NCBI GenBank assembly: GCA_035626515.1
Contig: DASPNM010000023.1
Span: forward strand, 1 to 64,000
Source: DASPNM01 sp035626515
GTDB taxonomy: Bacteria; Bacteroidota; Bacteroidia; Chitinophagales; Chitinophagaceae
Length of the DNA stretch: 64,000 bases
Direction of reading: 5' to 3'
The notes under the pieces were generated by a model that saw only the letters and a program-made list of their open reading frames with translations, did no database searches and was not told the DNA's origin. This document shows, one piece after another, positions 18,905 to 26,382 of the stretch. The position numbers and the translations under genes were made by a program. Position 1 is the first letter of the stretch. Each line of letters opens with the position of its first letter.

Positions 18905-19783
18905 TCAAAACTGTTCTGAAAAAATTTCAATGAATTTTACGATCAGGTTTTCCACCGCCGCTTTGCCATCGCTCGAAAATTCTTTGGTCACCCGGTTCGC
19001 CACGATAGCGTTGATAGCAAGGCACTGGTGGCCGAGGAGCTTTCCCAGGCCGTAGATGGCGGAGGTTTCCATCTCAAAGTTGGTGATCCGGTGCGCACCA
19101 AAGCGGAAATCGGTCAGGCGGTTGATCAGGTCGGGGTTGCGCACCCCCAAGCGAAGTATCCTTCCCTGCGGACCATAAAACCCCGGACAGGTGACCGTAA
19201 TGCCCTGGTGAAATCCTTTTACAAAATGCTTGATCAGCGCCGCGGCGCCGCTGCTGATGTAAGGATTGCCGATCTGGTTATGGATTTGCGTGTGCGTGAC
19301 GAAGGAGTGCAGCAGCTGTTTTTCTTCCTCATTCTGCTCGTGCCGGTAAAAGTTCAGAAGATTGTCAATTCCCAGACCATGCGTGGCGGCGACGAAGCTG
19401 TCCACGGGCACGTCGGCCTGCAGCGAACCGGAAGTGCCGATCCGGATGATGTTGAGCGAAGTGGTCTTCTCTTTCACCCGCCGCGTAGCGAGGTCAATAT
19501 TGACCAGGGCATCGAGTTCGTTCACTACAATATCTATATTATCCGGACCGATGCCCGAGGAGATCACGGTGATTCGTTTTTTTCCAACGTAACCGGTGTG
19601 CGAAACGAACTCCCGGTGCTGGCGCCGCACCTCGATGCTGTCAAAATATTTGCTCACCTCTGTTACGCGGTCGGGGTCCCCGACGGTGATCACGGTACCC
19701 GCCAGCTCTGCGGGAAGGAGGTCGAGATGATACACCGCGCCTCGCGCGTTGATAATAAGTTCCGACTCGGCGATCCGGTTCAT
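18905..19783 (-). CDS. Uridine phosphorylase-like nucleoside phosphorylase
   Basis: 292 residues. Phosphorolysis of a nucleoside, probably uridine, to base and ribose-1-phosphate. VITVGDPDRV (phosphate-binding), SSGIGPDNIDIVVNEL, RIGTSGSLQ and NFEMETSAIYGLG are the PNP_UDP_1 blocks, the last holding the ribose-binding Met-Glu. It precedes dapF by four bases and is likely co-transcribed with it, although the two pathways are unrelated. Confidence 0.9.
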   Translation of the reverse strand: MNRIAESELIINARGAVYHLDLLPAELAGTVITVGDPDRVTEVSKYFDSIEVRRQHREFVSHTGYVGKKRITVISSGIGPDNIDIVVNELDALVNIDLATRRVKEKTTSLNIIRIGTSGSLQADVPVDSFVAATHGLGIDNLLNFYRHEQNEEEKQLLHSFVTHTQIHNQIGNPYISSGAAALIKHFVKGFHQGITVTCPGFYGPQGRILRLGVRNPDLINRLTDFRFGAHRITNFEMETSAIYGLGKLLGHQCLAINAIVANRVTKEFSSDGKAAVENLIVKFIEIFSEQF

Positions 19784-19823
19784 TGTTCACAATTCATTGG
19801 AGGACAAACACCCGAAAATCCAG

Positions 19824-19831
19824 TATATTTG
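19824..19831 (+). promoter_or_regulatory. Bacteroidota -7 box TATATTTG for tRNA-Cys
   Basis: Exact TAnnTTTG match 53 bases before the mature tRNA end. The intervening leader is filled by a heptamer array. Confidence 0.6.
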
Positions 19832-19837
19832 CCCGAT

Positions 19838-19879
19838 TCAGATCTCAAATCTAGACCCTGGACGCTGAAATCTGAAATC
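19838..19879 (+). repeat. Degenerate 7-nt array in the tRNA-Cys leader
   Basis: Six consecutive heptamers with the reading TCAGATC, TCAAATC, TAGACCC, TGGACGC, TGAAATC, TGAAATC. The array fills the space between the promoter box and the tRNA. It shares the 7-nt period, though not the exact unit, with arrays at 41.6, 42.9 and 54.4 kb. Confidence 0.7.
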
Positions 19880-19884
19880 AAAAC

Positions 19885-19955
19885 GGTCCTGTGGCCGAGT
19901 GGTCAGGCAGAGCTCTGCAAAAGCTCCTACACCAGTTCGAATCTGGTCGGGACCT
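19885..19955 (+). tRNA. tRNA-Cys (anticodon GCA)
   Basis: 71 bases fold as a cloverleaf. The acceptor strands GGTCCTG and CGGGACC pair with one G-T, the anticodon stem GAGCT/AGCTC closes the loop CTGCAAA with anticodon GCA, and the T-arm contains GTTCGAATC. The discriminator is T, as expected for tRNA-Cys. CCA is not encoded. Confidence 0.96.
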
Positions 19956-19974
19956 CTGAAATAACAAAATATTG

Positions 19975-20000
19975 AAGGAATCAGGAATGGTTCCTTTTTC
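19975..20000 (+). terminator. Terminator after tRNA-Cys
   Basis: Stem AAGGAA/TTCCTT with a 10-base loop, running into a T-rich tract (TTTTTCTTTT). It lies between the tRNA and the converging stop at 20007. Confidence 0.6.
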
Positions 20001-20006
20001 TTTTCA

Positions 20007-20885
20007 TCAATGTTCGATGGTGACGGGCCGCCCTGTGAGGAAAGAAAGGGAATCGCGCATCCGAACGCTGTCGGCATTTGCGTCGAGCATAAGAAAAATC
20101 CGGTATTGGAGCGAATCAATAATTTCCACGCGCACTTTCCACCCATAGGATCGAAGCTGCTGGTAACGTTCGAGCGCACGTTCGCGCGCCGCCGTTTCCA
20201 GCACGTATTTCAAACTGTCTCTTCGTGGTTCGCGGGCTGCGGTGTCTTTTGGCTGGGGTGGTGCCGGCACGACCAATTGATCCTCCTTCGATGGCGTTGT
20301 TTTGCTCTTCGATCTCTTTGAGAGTGCGTAGCCGCCCCAGATGACCACAATAAGGCTGGCTGCTGCGAGGAGAATATACAGAAGCTTTCTGCTGCTGATA
20401 CGCAATTTTGGCTCCCTGGCTGAATGAAAAGATTCTTCCGAGGATGCGGTGGCCGAGATTTCGCGCGCCGAGTACTCTCCCGCCTGCTGGGGCTGTTCCG
20501 CGGGTGCAAAGGCAAAGCCCCCCGCTTTTTTCTTCACCAGGCTGCCAATCCCTTCGAAGAGGAACGGTTTTCCAATGTTTAGGAACTGCTGCGCCAACTG
20601 CAAATAAGAATGAAAATCGGCGGCGGCAAGCGCCTTCATCTTGCCCGTTTGTTCGGAAATGTAATCGATCAGCTCCGGATCTTCTTTTGCCGACAAATTT
20701 GTTTCGAAGGAAACGCCGGGGACGATGATCTTGCTCCCTTCCGATATTTCGGTGTGATCAATCAAAAAGCTGCCGATGCCGGGCAAATCAAGCCTGCGGT
20801 ATTGGTAAAGAAAAGATGCAAGTAGTGGTCCCAGCTTCAAGCATGAGGGATTTAATTTCACAAGATAGATAATTTGGCAGGCCAT
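20007..20885 (-). CDS. CCDC81-type HU domain protein with SPOR-like C-terminus
   Basis: 292 residues from ATG 20885. The N-terminal half resembles the bacterial CCDC81-type HU pair: YRRLDLPGIGSFLI is the first unit and FLFEGIGSLVKKKAG the second. A low-complexity linker follows, then one transmembrane helix (about 175-192, ILLAAASLIVVIWGGYAL) and a periplasmic end whose ERYQQLRSYGW pattern is SPOR-like. Such proteins may bridge DNA-like or cytoskeletal binding inside with peptidoglycan outside; no member's role is firmly known to me. The longer frame to 20918 would overlap the divergent gene's promoter. Confidence 0.78.
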   Translation of the reverse strand: MACQIIYLVKLNPSCLKLGPLLASFLYQYRRLDLPGIGSFLIDHTEISEGSKIIVPGVSFETNLSAKEDPELIDYISEQTGKMKALAAADFHSYLQLAQQFLNIGKPFLFEGIGSLVKKKAGGFAFAPAEQPQQAGEYSAREISATASSEESFHSAREPKLRISSRKLLYILLAAASLIVVIWGGYALSKRSKSKTTPSKEDQLVVPAPPQPKDTAAREPRRDSLKYVLETAARERALERYQQLRSYGWKVRVEIIDSLQYRIFLMLDANADSVRMRDSLSFLTGRPVTIEH

Positions 20886-20905
20886 GTCAAGGGGAAGGCC
20901 AGGCG

Positions 20906-20913
20906 TATCTTTG
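20906..20913 (+). promoter_or_regulatory. Bacteroidota -7 box TATCTTTG, near-leaderless
   Basis: Exact TAnnTTTG match ending four bases before the ATG at 20918. Transcription would begin at or next to the start codon. Confidence 0.5.
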
Positions 20914-20917
20914 TGCA

Positions 20918-21244
20918 ATGCTTACTGAAGAAGAGCGCTCGTTCCTCCGGTACTGGGAACACAACCGCGCGAGAAAGAAGCGAATGTGGTGGCAGCTGGC
21001 TGCGGGCATGCCGCTCGCTGTCGCGCTGATCACCGCGATTCTCATCAATGTTTTTTCGGGCTGGTTTCGCGGCGCCACCGCAGCGCTGCAGATGCGGCCT
21101 TCGCTTCTGCTCACCGTCCTGGGGGCCACCTTGCTTATTGTTGTATTTATTGTTGTCTTTTCGGCGAAGCACCGCTGGGATCAGAACGAGCAGCGTTACC
21201 GGGAATTACTGTTGCGTGAAAGGAATGAACCTCCATTTTCCTGA
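20918..21244 (+). CDS. Small two-helix membrane protein of unknown function
   Basis: 108 residues: a charged N-terminus (EEERSFLRYWEHNRARKK), two transmembrane helices (about 26-48 and 60-82) and a charged tail (WDQNEQRYRELLLRERNE). I do not recognise the family. It is the only gene in its orientation before sdaA, with its own promoter box four bases upstream. Coding is supported by the membrane layout and by fitting exactly between the two flanking genes. Confidence 0.65.
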   Translation: MLTEEERSFLRYWEHNRARKKRMWWQLAAGMPLAVALITAILINVFSGWFRGATAALQMRPSLLLTVLGATLLIVVFIVVFSAKHRWDQNEQRYRELLLRERNEPPFS

Positions 21245-21279
21245 TCTGTTAATTTCCCCTGCCTCCCTGCATTAGTTTG

Positions 21280-21287
21280 TAATTTTG
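21280..21287 (+). promoter_or_regulatory. Bacteroidota -7 box TAATTTTG for sdaA
   Basis: Exact TAnnTTTG match 14 bases before the TTG start of sdaA; it argues for that start. Confidence 0.6.
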
Positions 21288-21301
21288 CGCAAACGCTCAA
21301 C

Positions 21302-22738
21302 TTGTCGCACGAAGCCATATCGGTTTTTGAAATTTTTAAGATCGGCATAGGGCCTTCAAGCTCCCACACGCTGGGCCCCTGGCGCGCCGCCCTGCGTTTT
21401 GTCGAAGGATTAAAAGAAAAGAATATCCTTTTCAATGTGCGCAAACTGAATGTTCTCCTGTACGGTTCGCTTGCGAAAACCGGCAGGGGGCATGGTACCG
21501 ATGTGGCCGTTCAGCTCGGCCTGGGCGGCGAAGATCCCGTCACGTTTGCCGTCGACCAGATCCAGGCGAAAATTCACGATATCGCGGCAATGAAGCACAT
21601 CGTGCTGGGAGGACTTCACGAAGTGGAATTCGATCCCAACAACGACATCGACTTTCTCATCACCGAAACTCTGCCCTTCCATCCCAACGCGCTCAGCTTT
21701 CTGGCCACGATGGCTAACGGGGATTCGATCGCGGAAACCTACTATTCGGTAGGCGGCGGGTTTGTAGTAAAGGAGGGAGAAGACAACAGTGGACAGAAAC
21801 AAGTGCAATTGCCTTTTCCGATCAATAACGCCGAAGATCTCGAACACTGGTGCAGGAAGACCGGCATGGCGATCCATGAAGTGGTGATGGAAAATGAATC
21901 CACGTGGAGACCGGAATCCGAAACGCGCGAAGGTCTGCTCCATATCTGGAGGGTAATGAAGGAATGTATCTACCGCGGATGCCACACGGAAGGCATGCTG
22001 CCGGGGGGACTTAATGTAAAAAGGAGGGCGGCTGACCTTAACCGCAGGCTCATCACGAAGGCGACTTATTCAGATTATGATTCCTGGCTGCAGGCGATGC
22101 GCGCCGGGGGCCGCGACTTCAAATACATCCTTGACTGGGTCAGCTGCTTTGCACTCGCGGTGAACGAAGAGAATGCCTCGTTTGGCCGTGTGGTGACGGC
22201 TCCCACCAATGGTGCGGCGGGGGTGGTGCCGTCAGTGTTGCAGTACTATGTCGCTTTCGCCGCTCCTTCCGGAGACGAGGTAGACGAGAAGGTCATCCAA
22301 TTCCTGCTCACTGCCGCGGAGATCGGGAGCATCTTCAAGAAAGGAGCTACGATTTCGGCCGCGATGGGTGGCTGCCAGGCAGAGATCGGCGTCTCCTCCG
22401 CGATGGCTGCGGCCGGACTCACCGAATGTATGGGCGGCACACAAAGGCAGGCAATGATGGCGGCAGAGATCGCGATGGAACATCACCTTGGACTCACGTG
22501 CGATCCGATCGGGGGACTCGTGCAGGTGCCCTGTATCGAAAGAAACACCATGGGGGCAATCAAGGCCATCACGGCCTCGCAGCTCGCCATGCAGAGCATT
22601 CCCGACTACGCCAAAGTTTCGCTCGATGCGGTAATCCGCACTATGTGGGACACTGCCAAGGATATGGACTTCAAATACAAGGAAACCGCCGACGGCGGAC
22701 TCGCGGTGAATGTTCCGCTCAGTCTTCCTGAATGCTGA
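21302..22738 (+). CDS. sdaA: L-serine ammonia-lyase (L-serine dehydratase)
   Basis: Iron-sulphur enzyme deaminating L-serine to pyruvate. 478 residues, the length of a single-chain enzyme with fused beta and alpha domains. The beta domain starts SVFEIFKIGIGPSSSHTLGP. The alpha domain has APTNGAAGVVPSVL, a cysteine in GGCQAEIG, and later cysteines in LTCDPIGG and VPCIERN that fit the cluster ligands. The start is TTG (MSHEAISV), since no ATG fits the family N-terminus. The stop abuts the converging amidase stop with no gap. Confidence 0.95.
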   Translation: MSHEAISVFEIFKIGIGPSSSHTLGPWRAALRFVEGLKEKNILFNVRKLNVLLYGSLAKTGRGHGTDVAVQLGLGGEDPVTFAVDQIQAKIHDIAAMKHIVLGGLHEVEFDPNNDIDFLITETLPFHPNALSFLATMANGDSIAETYYSVGGGFVVKEGEDNSGQKQVQLPFPINNAEDLEHWCRKTGMAIHEVVMENESTWRPESETREGLLHIWRVMKECIYRGCHTEGMLPGGLNVKRRAADLNRRLITKATYSDYDSWLQAMRAGGRDFKYILDWVSCFALAVNEENASFGRVVTAPTNGAAGVVPSVLQYYVAFAAPSGDEVDEKVIQFLLTAAEIGSIFKKGATISAAMGGCQAEIGVSSAMAAAGLTECMGGTQRQAMMAAEIAMEHHLGLTCDPIGGLVQVPCIERNTMGAIKAITASQLAMQSIPDYAKVSLDAVIRTMWDTAKDMDFKYKETADGGLAVNVPLSLPEC

Positions 22739-23452
22739 TCAATATTTTTCCCTGAGCCAGAGCGCCAGCTCTTTCTTGATCGCCACACCCACTTTTCTGA
22801 GACTGTCCGGATTCAGCAAAAACTCCCGGCTTGCGGCGTTGTCTCCGATCTCGAGCAGCACGCGGTAGGGCGCCTGGTTCACGTGTTCATCGAGGCTGTA
22901 GAATGCGAGCTTTCCTGTAGCGATGCAGCGGTAATCGTTGCGACCCGTAGTGGAGTCCAGCAATACTCCGCGGTTTTCGAGATCCGTCGCATCGGCGATC
23001 GCCCGAACCAGCCGCGCCGCCAGCTCGCGGTTTTCTGCTTCGTACCGGTCGCCATAATGAATGAATCCCCAGACAGCGTGTCGTCTTGTGCCCCCGTTGT
23101 TGTGAATGGAAATAAAGACAAACGGGTTTCTTTTATTCGATTCGCGCAGTTCATAGGCGTAGCCTGAGATCTTTCCGTTAATGACTGCAAAGGTATGTTC
23201 GACTTTAGTATTGCTGCCCGAGTCAGCGTGATGCAATCCGGGGCGGCCGAGGCTCCAGACCTTGTACTCACGAAATCGCGGTCGGGTAGAGATCGCTGCC
23301 TCCGCGATAGTGTTGCAGGTCGCCGCCTCATTGAAATCACGACCGGTATCGGTCTGGTGGGACGGTTGCCAGACTACAACCGGTTTCTTTTTCACCGTAT
23401 GTGCCGGGAAGCTGAGCAGGAATAAAAGCGGGGCAAGAAAACGTGTGGTCAT
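22739..23452 (-). CDS. N-acetylmuramoyl-L-alanine amidase (Amidase_3), exported
   Basis: 237 residues with a signal peptide (about 1-18). The zinc site can be read as His in WQPSHQTD, Glu in FNEAATCN, His in ISIHNNGG and the catalytic Glu in LLEIGDN, the Amidase_3 order. It cleaves the bond between muramic acid and the stem peptide in the periplasm. The domain is short and has no SPOR or binding module. It is downstream of mqnE on the same strand with nine bases between. Confidence 0.85.
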   Translation of the reverse strand: MTTRFLAPLLFLLSFPAHTVKKKPVVVWQPSHQTDTGRDFNEAATCNTIAEAAISTRPRFREYKVWSLGRPGLHHADSGSNTKVEHTFAVINGKISGYAYELRESNKRNPFVFISIHNNGGTRRHAVWGFIHYGDRYEAENRELAARLVRAIADATDLENRGVLLDSTTGRNDYRCIATGKLAFYSLDEHVNQAPYRVLLEIGDNAASREFLLNPDSLRKVGVAIKKELALWLREKY

Positions 23453-23461
23453 GTTTCGAAA

Positions 23462-24592
23462 CTATGTTTGTTCGATGTCGCTGAAATGGCGGAGCTCGTT
23501 ATACAGTGTATCCCTTTCAACCGGCTTTCTGCCCACCTGGCGAATCAGCGCCACGATCTCGTCGGTTGTCATCGTCGGATGTTGCTCCTCTGCCCCCGCC
23601 ATCGAATAGATTTTCGTGCTGTCGTCAATCGTTCCGTCGATGTCATCGACCCCAAAAGCAAGGGCCAGCTGCGCGTTACCGCGACCAAGCATGGGCCAGT
23701 AGGCTTTGAGGTGTTTGAAATTATCCAGGTATATGCGCGCGATCGCATACATTTTCATGTCCTCCACGATGCTGCCTTCCGGCACGTGGCTCATGTCGTT
23801 TTCCTTGTTCCGGAACTTCAATGGGATGAAAGTCTGAAATCCCCCGGTTCTGTCCTGCAAATCCCGCAGGCGTCGCATATGGTCCACACGGTGTTGATAT
23901 GTTTCGATGTGACCGTAAAGCATGGTCGCATTGCTGCGCATCCCGAGCCGGTGCGCCGTTTCATGAATTTCCAGCCAGCCGTCGGTGCCCACCTTGTCTG
24001 CGCAGATCTGCTCCCTGATCACAGGGTCGAAGATTTCGGCGCCTCCACCGGGAATTGAATCGAGTCCGGCTTTCTGTAGGTAGCGAAGCCCATCTTCGAT
24101 GCTGAGCTTTGCTTTGCGGATCATGTAATCCAGCTCCACCGCAGTAAACGCCTTGATGTGCAATTCCGGCCGATGCGCCTTGATCTTTCGCAGCAATTGC
24201 TCAAAAAACCCCAGGTTGAGTCGGGGGTGCACGCCGCCAACGATGTGGACTTCTGTAATGGGCTTACCGTCGTATGCTTTTACCATTTCGAGCATTTGCT
24301 CCATGCTCAGTTCCCAGCCCTGTTCGCGGTGCGCATAAAGCCGGCTGTAAGAGCAGAAATTGCAGCTGAACACGCACACATTGGTCGGCTCGATGTGGAA
24401 GTTGCGGTTGAAATAAACCTTGTCACCGTGCAGCCGTTCTTTTACCAAATTCGCCAGGCCGCCGACGAATCCGGGGCTGCCACGCTCGAAGAGCAGCAGG
24501 CATTCATCATCGTTGATGCGCTTGCCGGCTCGCAGCTTTTCTGCAATGCTTTCGAGGGAAATTGACTGAGCGAACTCGTTCGTGGCGACCAT
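23462..24592 (-). CDS. mqnE: Aminofutalosine synthase (radical SAM)
   Basis: Radical SAM enzyme that joins 3-enolpyruvylbenzoate and adenosine (from SAM) into aminofutalosine, the step after MqnA. 376 residues from ATG 24592. The cluster cysteines are Cys73, Cys77 and Cys80 (CVFSCNFC). EVHIVGGVHP, GGGAEIFDP and SNATMLYGHIET are MqnE/MqnC family blocks. A promoter box TAACTTTG ends five bases upstream. The longer frame to 24670 runs into the divergent gene and has no family similarity. Confidence 0.95.
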   Translation of the reverse strand: MVATNEFAQSISLESIAEKLRAGKRINDDECLLLFERGSPGFVGGLANLVKERLHGDKVYFNRNFHIEPTNVCVFSCNFCSYSRLYAHREQGWELSMEQMLEMVKAYDGKPITEVHIVGGVHPRLNLGFFEQLLRKIKAHRPELHIKAFTAVELDYMIRKAKLSIEDGLRYLQKAGLDSIPGGGAEIFDPVIREQICADKVGTDGWLEIHETAHRLGMRSNATMLYGHIETYQHRVDHMRRLRDLQDRTGGFQTFIPLKFRNKENDMSHVPEGSIVEDMKMYAIARIYLDNFKHLKAYWPMLGRGNAQLALAFGVDDIDGTIDDSTKIYSMAGAEEQHPTMTTDEIVALIRQVGRKPVERDTLYNELRHFSDIEQT

Positions 24593-24597
24593 CGCCG

Positions 24598-24605
24598 CAA
24601 AGTTA
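24598..24605 (-). promoter_or_regulatory. Bacteroidota -7 box TAACTTTG for mqnE, near-leaderless
   Basis: Exact TAnnTTTG match read on the minus strand, five bases before the ATG at 24592. Confidence 0.55.
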
Positions 24606-24675
24606 CGCAGGTCTCCATTGTAGCAGCCCGGAAACTGAAAATCATTATCTTCCCTGCTTAACAAAACCATCTGCC

Positions 24676-25926
24676 ATGTCGATCCGGCTCAGACTGACCA
24701 TCCTCAGCTTTATGCAGTTCTATGTTTGGGGTGCCTGGCTGATAACCATTGGCACCTATTGCCTGCATGCGAAGGGTTGGAGCTTTCCTGAGTTCGGGCG
24801 GATTTTTTCCACGCTGGCCATCTCCTCTCTCGTTATGCCCGCACTGACGGGTATCGTTGCCGACCGCTGGGTGAATGCCGAACGTCTCTACGGCGTCCTG
24901 CACCTTATGTACGGCGCCATCCTCTTTTTCGTGCCGCAGGTCGATGATCCCCAAACTCTGTTCTACGTCATCCTCGCGGCAATGATCTGTTACATGCCGA
25001 CGATTTCCCTGTCCAACGCAATTTCTTATACCATACTAAAGAATAACGGTTTCGATGTGATCAAGTCGTTTCCCCCGATCCGGGTCTGGGGAACAATAGG
25101 GTTCATTGCGGCTATGTGGACCACCAACCTCACGGGAAGCAAGGCAGACGGCACCCAGTTCATTATCGGAGCTGTGGGCGCGATCGGTCTGGGCCTTTAC
25201 TCCTTTACTCTTCCCAAGTGCCCGCCTCCAAAACTGATTTCAAAAACGGCATCTTTGGTCGAGCAGCTCGGGTTGAACGCTTTTAAACTATTTGCGCAGT
25301 ACAAGATGGCGTTGTTCTTCATCTTTTCTATGTTTCTCGGGGCGGCACTTCAGCTTACCAACATGTATGGGGACTCATTCATTCACCATTTCGGGGCCTA
25401 CCCGGAACATGCGGGTTCGCTGGTAGTAAAATATTCCACGATCATCCTTTCCATTTCGCAGATTTCGGAAACTGTGTTCATCCTGACCATCCCGTTTTTC
25501 CTGCGCCGCTTTGGGATCAAGAAGGTAATGTTGCTTGCGATGTTTGCGTGGGTGCTGCGCTTCGGCCTTTTCGCATTTGGCGATCCAACAATTGCCGGCA
25601 CTGTACTGATCATTTTGTCCTGCATCGTTTACGGGATGGCGTTTGATTTTTTCAACATCTCGGGCTCCCTTTTTGTCGAAACCACTACGGATTCGCATAT
25701 CCGGGCAAGCGCCCAGGGGCTGTTTATGATGATGACCAATGGAGTGGGGGCGTTTCTCGGAAGTTTCATCAGTGGGATGCTGATCGAAAAGTACTTTGTT
25801 ACGAACGGAACCACTGACTGGCAGGGAGTCTGGCTGACCTTTGCGGGGTACGCACTGGTCGTTGCGATTCTTTTCGGGTTAATGTTCCGCCACCGGCACG
25901 AGCCGCTGGCCGCAATGAAACATTAG
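24676..25926 (+). CDS. Nucleoside transporter, MFS (NupG family)
   Basis: 416 residues with twelve predicted helices. QFYVWGAWLITIGTY near the N-terminus, MPALTGIVADRW, and FPPIRVWGTIGFIAAMW match the NupG/XapB proton-nucleoside symporters. It is divergent from mqnE with an 83-base gap. Because the futalosine pathway produces and recycles adenosine-related nucleosides, a functional link is possible but unproven. ATG 24676 is chosen over the open frame from 24562, which overlaps mqnE. Confidence 0.9.
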   Translation: MSIRLRLTILSFMQFYVWGAWLITIGTYCLHAKGWSFPEFGRIFSTLAISSLVMPALTGIVADRWVNAERLYGVLHLMYGAILFFVPQVDDPQTLFYVILAAMICYMPTISLSNAISYTILKNNGFDVIKSFPPIRVWGTIGFIAAMWTTNLTGSKADGTQFIIGAVGAIGLGLYSFTLPKCPPPKLISKTASLVEQLGLNAFKLFAQYKMALFFIFSMFLGAALQLTNMYGDSFIHHFGAYPEHAGSLVVKYSTIILSISQISETVFILTIPFFLRRFGIKKVMLLAMFAWVLRFGLFAFGDPTIAGTVLIILSCIVYGMAFDFFNISGSLFVETTTDSHIRASAQGLFMMMTNGVGAFLGSFISGMLIEKYFVTNGTTDWQGVWLTFAGYALVVAILFGLMFRHRHEPLAAMKH

Positions 25927-25936
25927 GACAAGAAAA

Positions 25937-25968
25937 ATCCCGGACCACAGGCTACTGCGATCCGGGAT
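25937..25968 (-). terminator. Rho-independent terminator of trxA
   Basis: Perfect 8-bp arms ATCCCGGA and TCCGGGAT around a 16-base loop, followed on the minus strand by TTTTTCTTG. It lies eight bases past the trxA stop and may also end the converging transporter transcript. Confidence 0.75.
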
Positions 25969-25975
25969 ACGGTTA

Positions 25976-26296
25976 TCAGTTCAGGTGAGCTTCGATTTTC
26001 CTGACAAAATTTGCTTTCGGCTGGGCGCCTACCAGCTTGTCCACCACCTGCCCGTTTTTAATAAACAGGATGGCAGGTATGGAAGTGATCCCGTAGTTCA
26101 TGGATACCTGCGGATTGAGGTCAACATTTACTTTCCCGACGTTCACGCGGCCTTCGTATTCTTTGGATAGCTCTTCGATCACGGGCCCGATTGCGCGGCA
26201 GGGACCGCACCACTCCGCCCAGAAATCAACAATAGTGAGTTTGTCTGAAGCCAGTACATCTGCCTGAAAATTCGCATCTGTATACTCTTTTGCCAT
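25976..26296 (-). CDS. trxA: Thioredoxin
   Basis: Cytoplasmic disulphide reductase, 106 residues, full length. The redox motif WCGPC is at 29-33 and the cis-proline loop TSIPAILF follows at the expected distance. No signal peptide. It has its own promoter box (26327-26320) and terminator, so it is monocistronic. Confidence 0.97.
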   Translation of the reverse strand: MAKEYTDANFQADVLASDKLTIVDFWAEWCGPCRAIGPVIEELSKEYEGRVNVGKVNVDLNPQVSMNYGITSIPAILFIKNGQVVDKLVGAQPKANFVRKIEAHLN

Positions 26297-26319
26297 GTTC
26301 TTGATTTTTTTGAGGATAG

Positions 26320-26327
26320 CAAATTTA
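26320..26327 (-). promoter_or_regulatory. Bacteroidota -7 box TAAATTTG for trxA
   Basis: Exact TAnnTTTG match on the minus strand, 23 bases before the trxA ATG. Confidence 0.6.
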
Positions 26328-26382
26328 GTTCCGATAGGAATAACATGGGAAGGTGGCAGAAGGTTGTGTAAAACTTGCTTCC

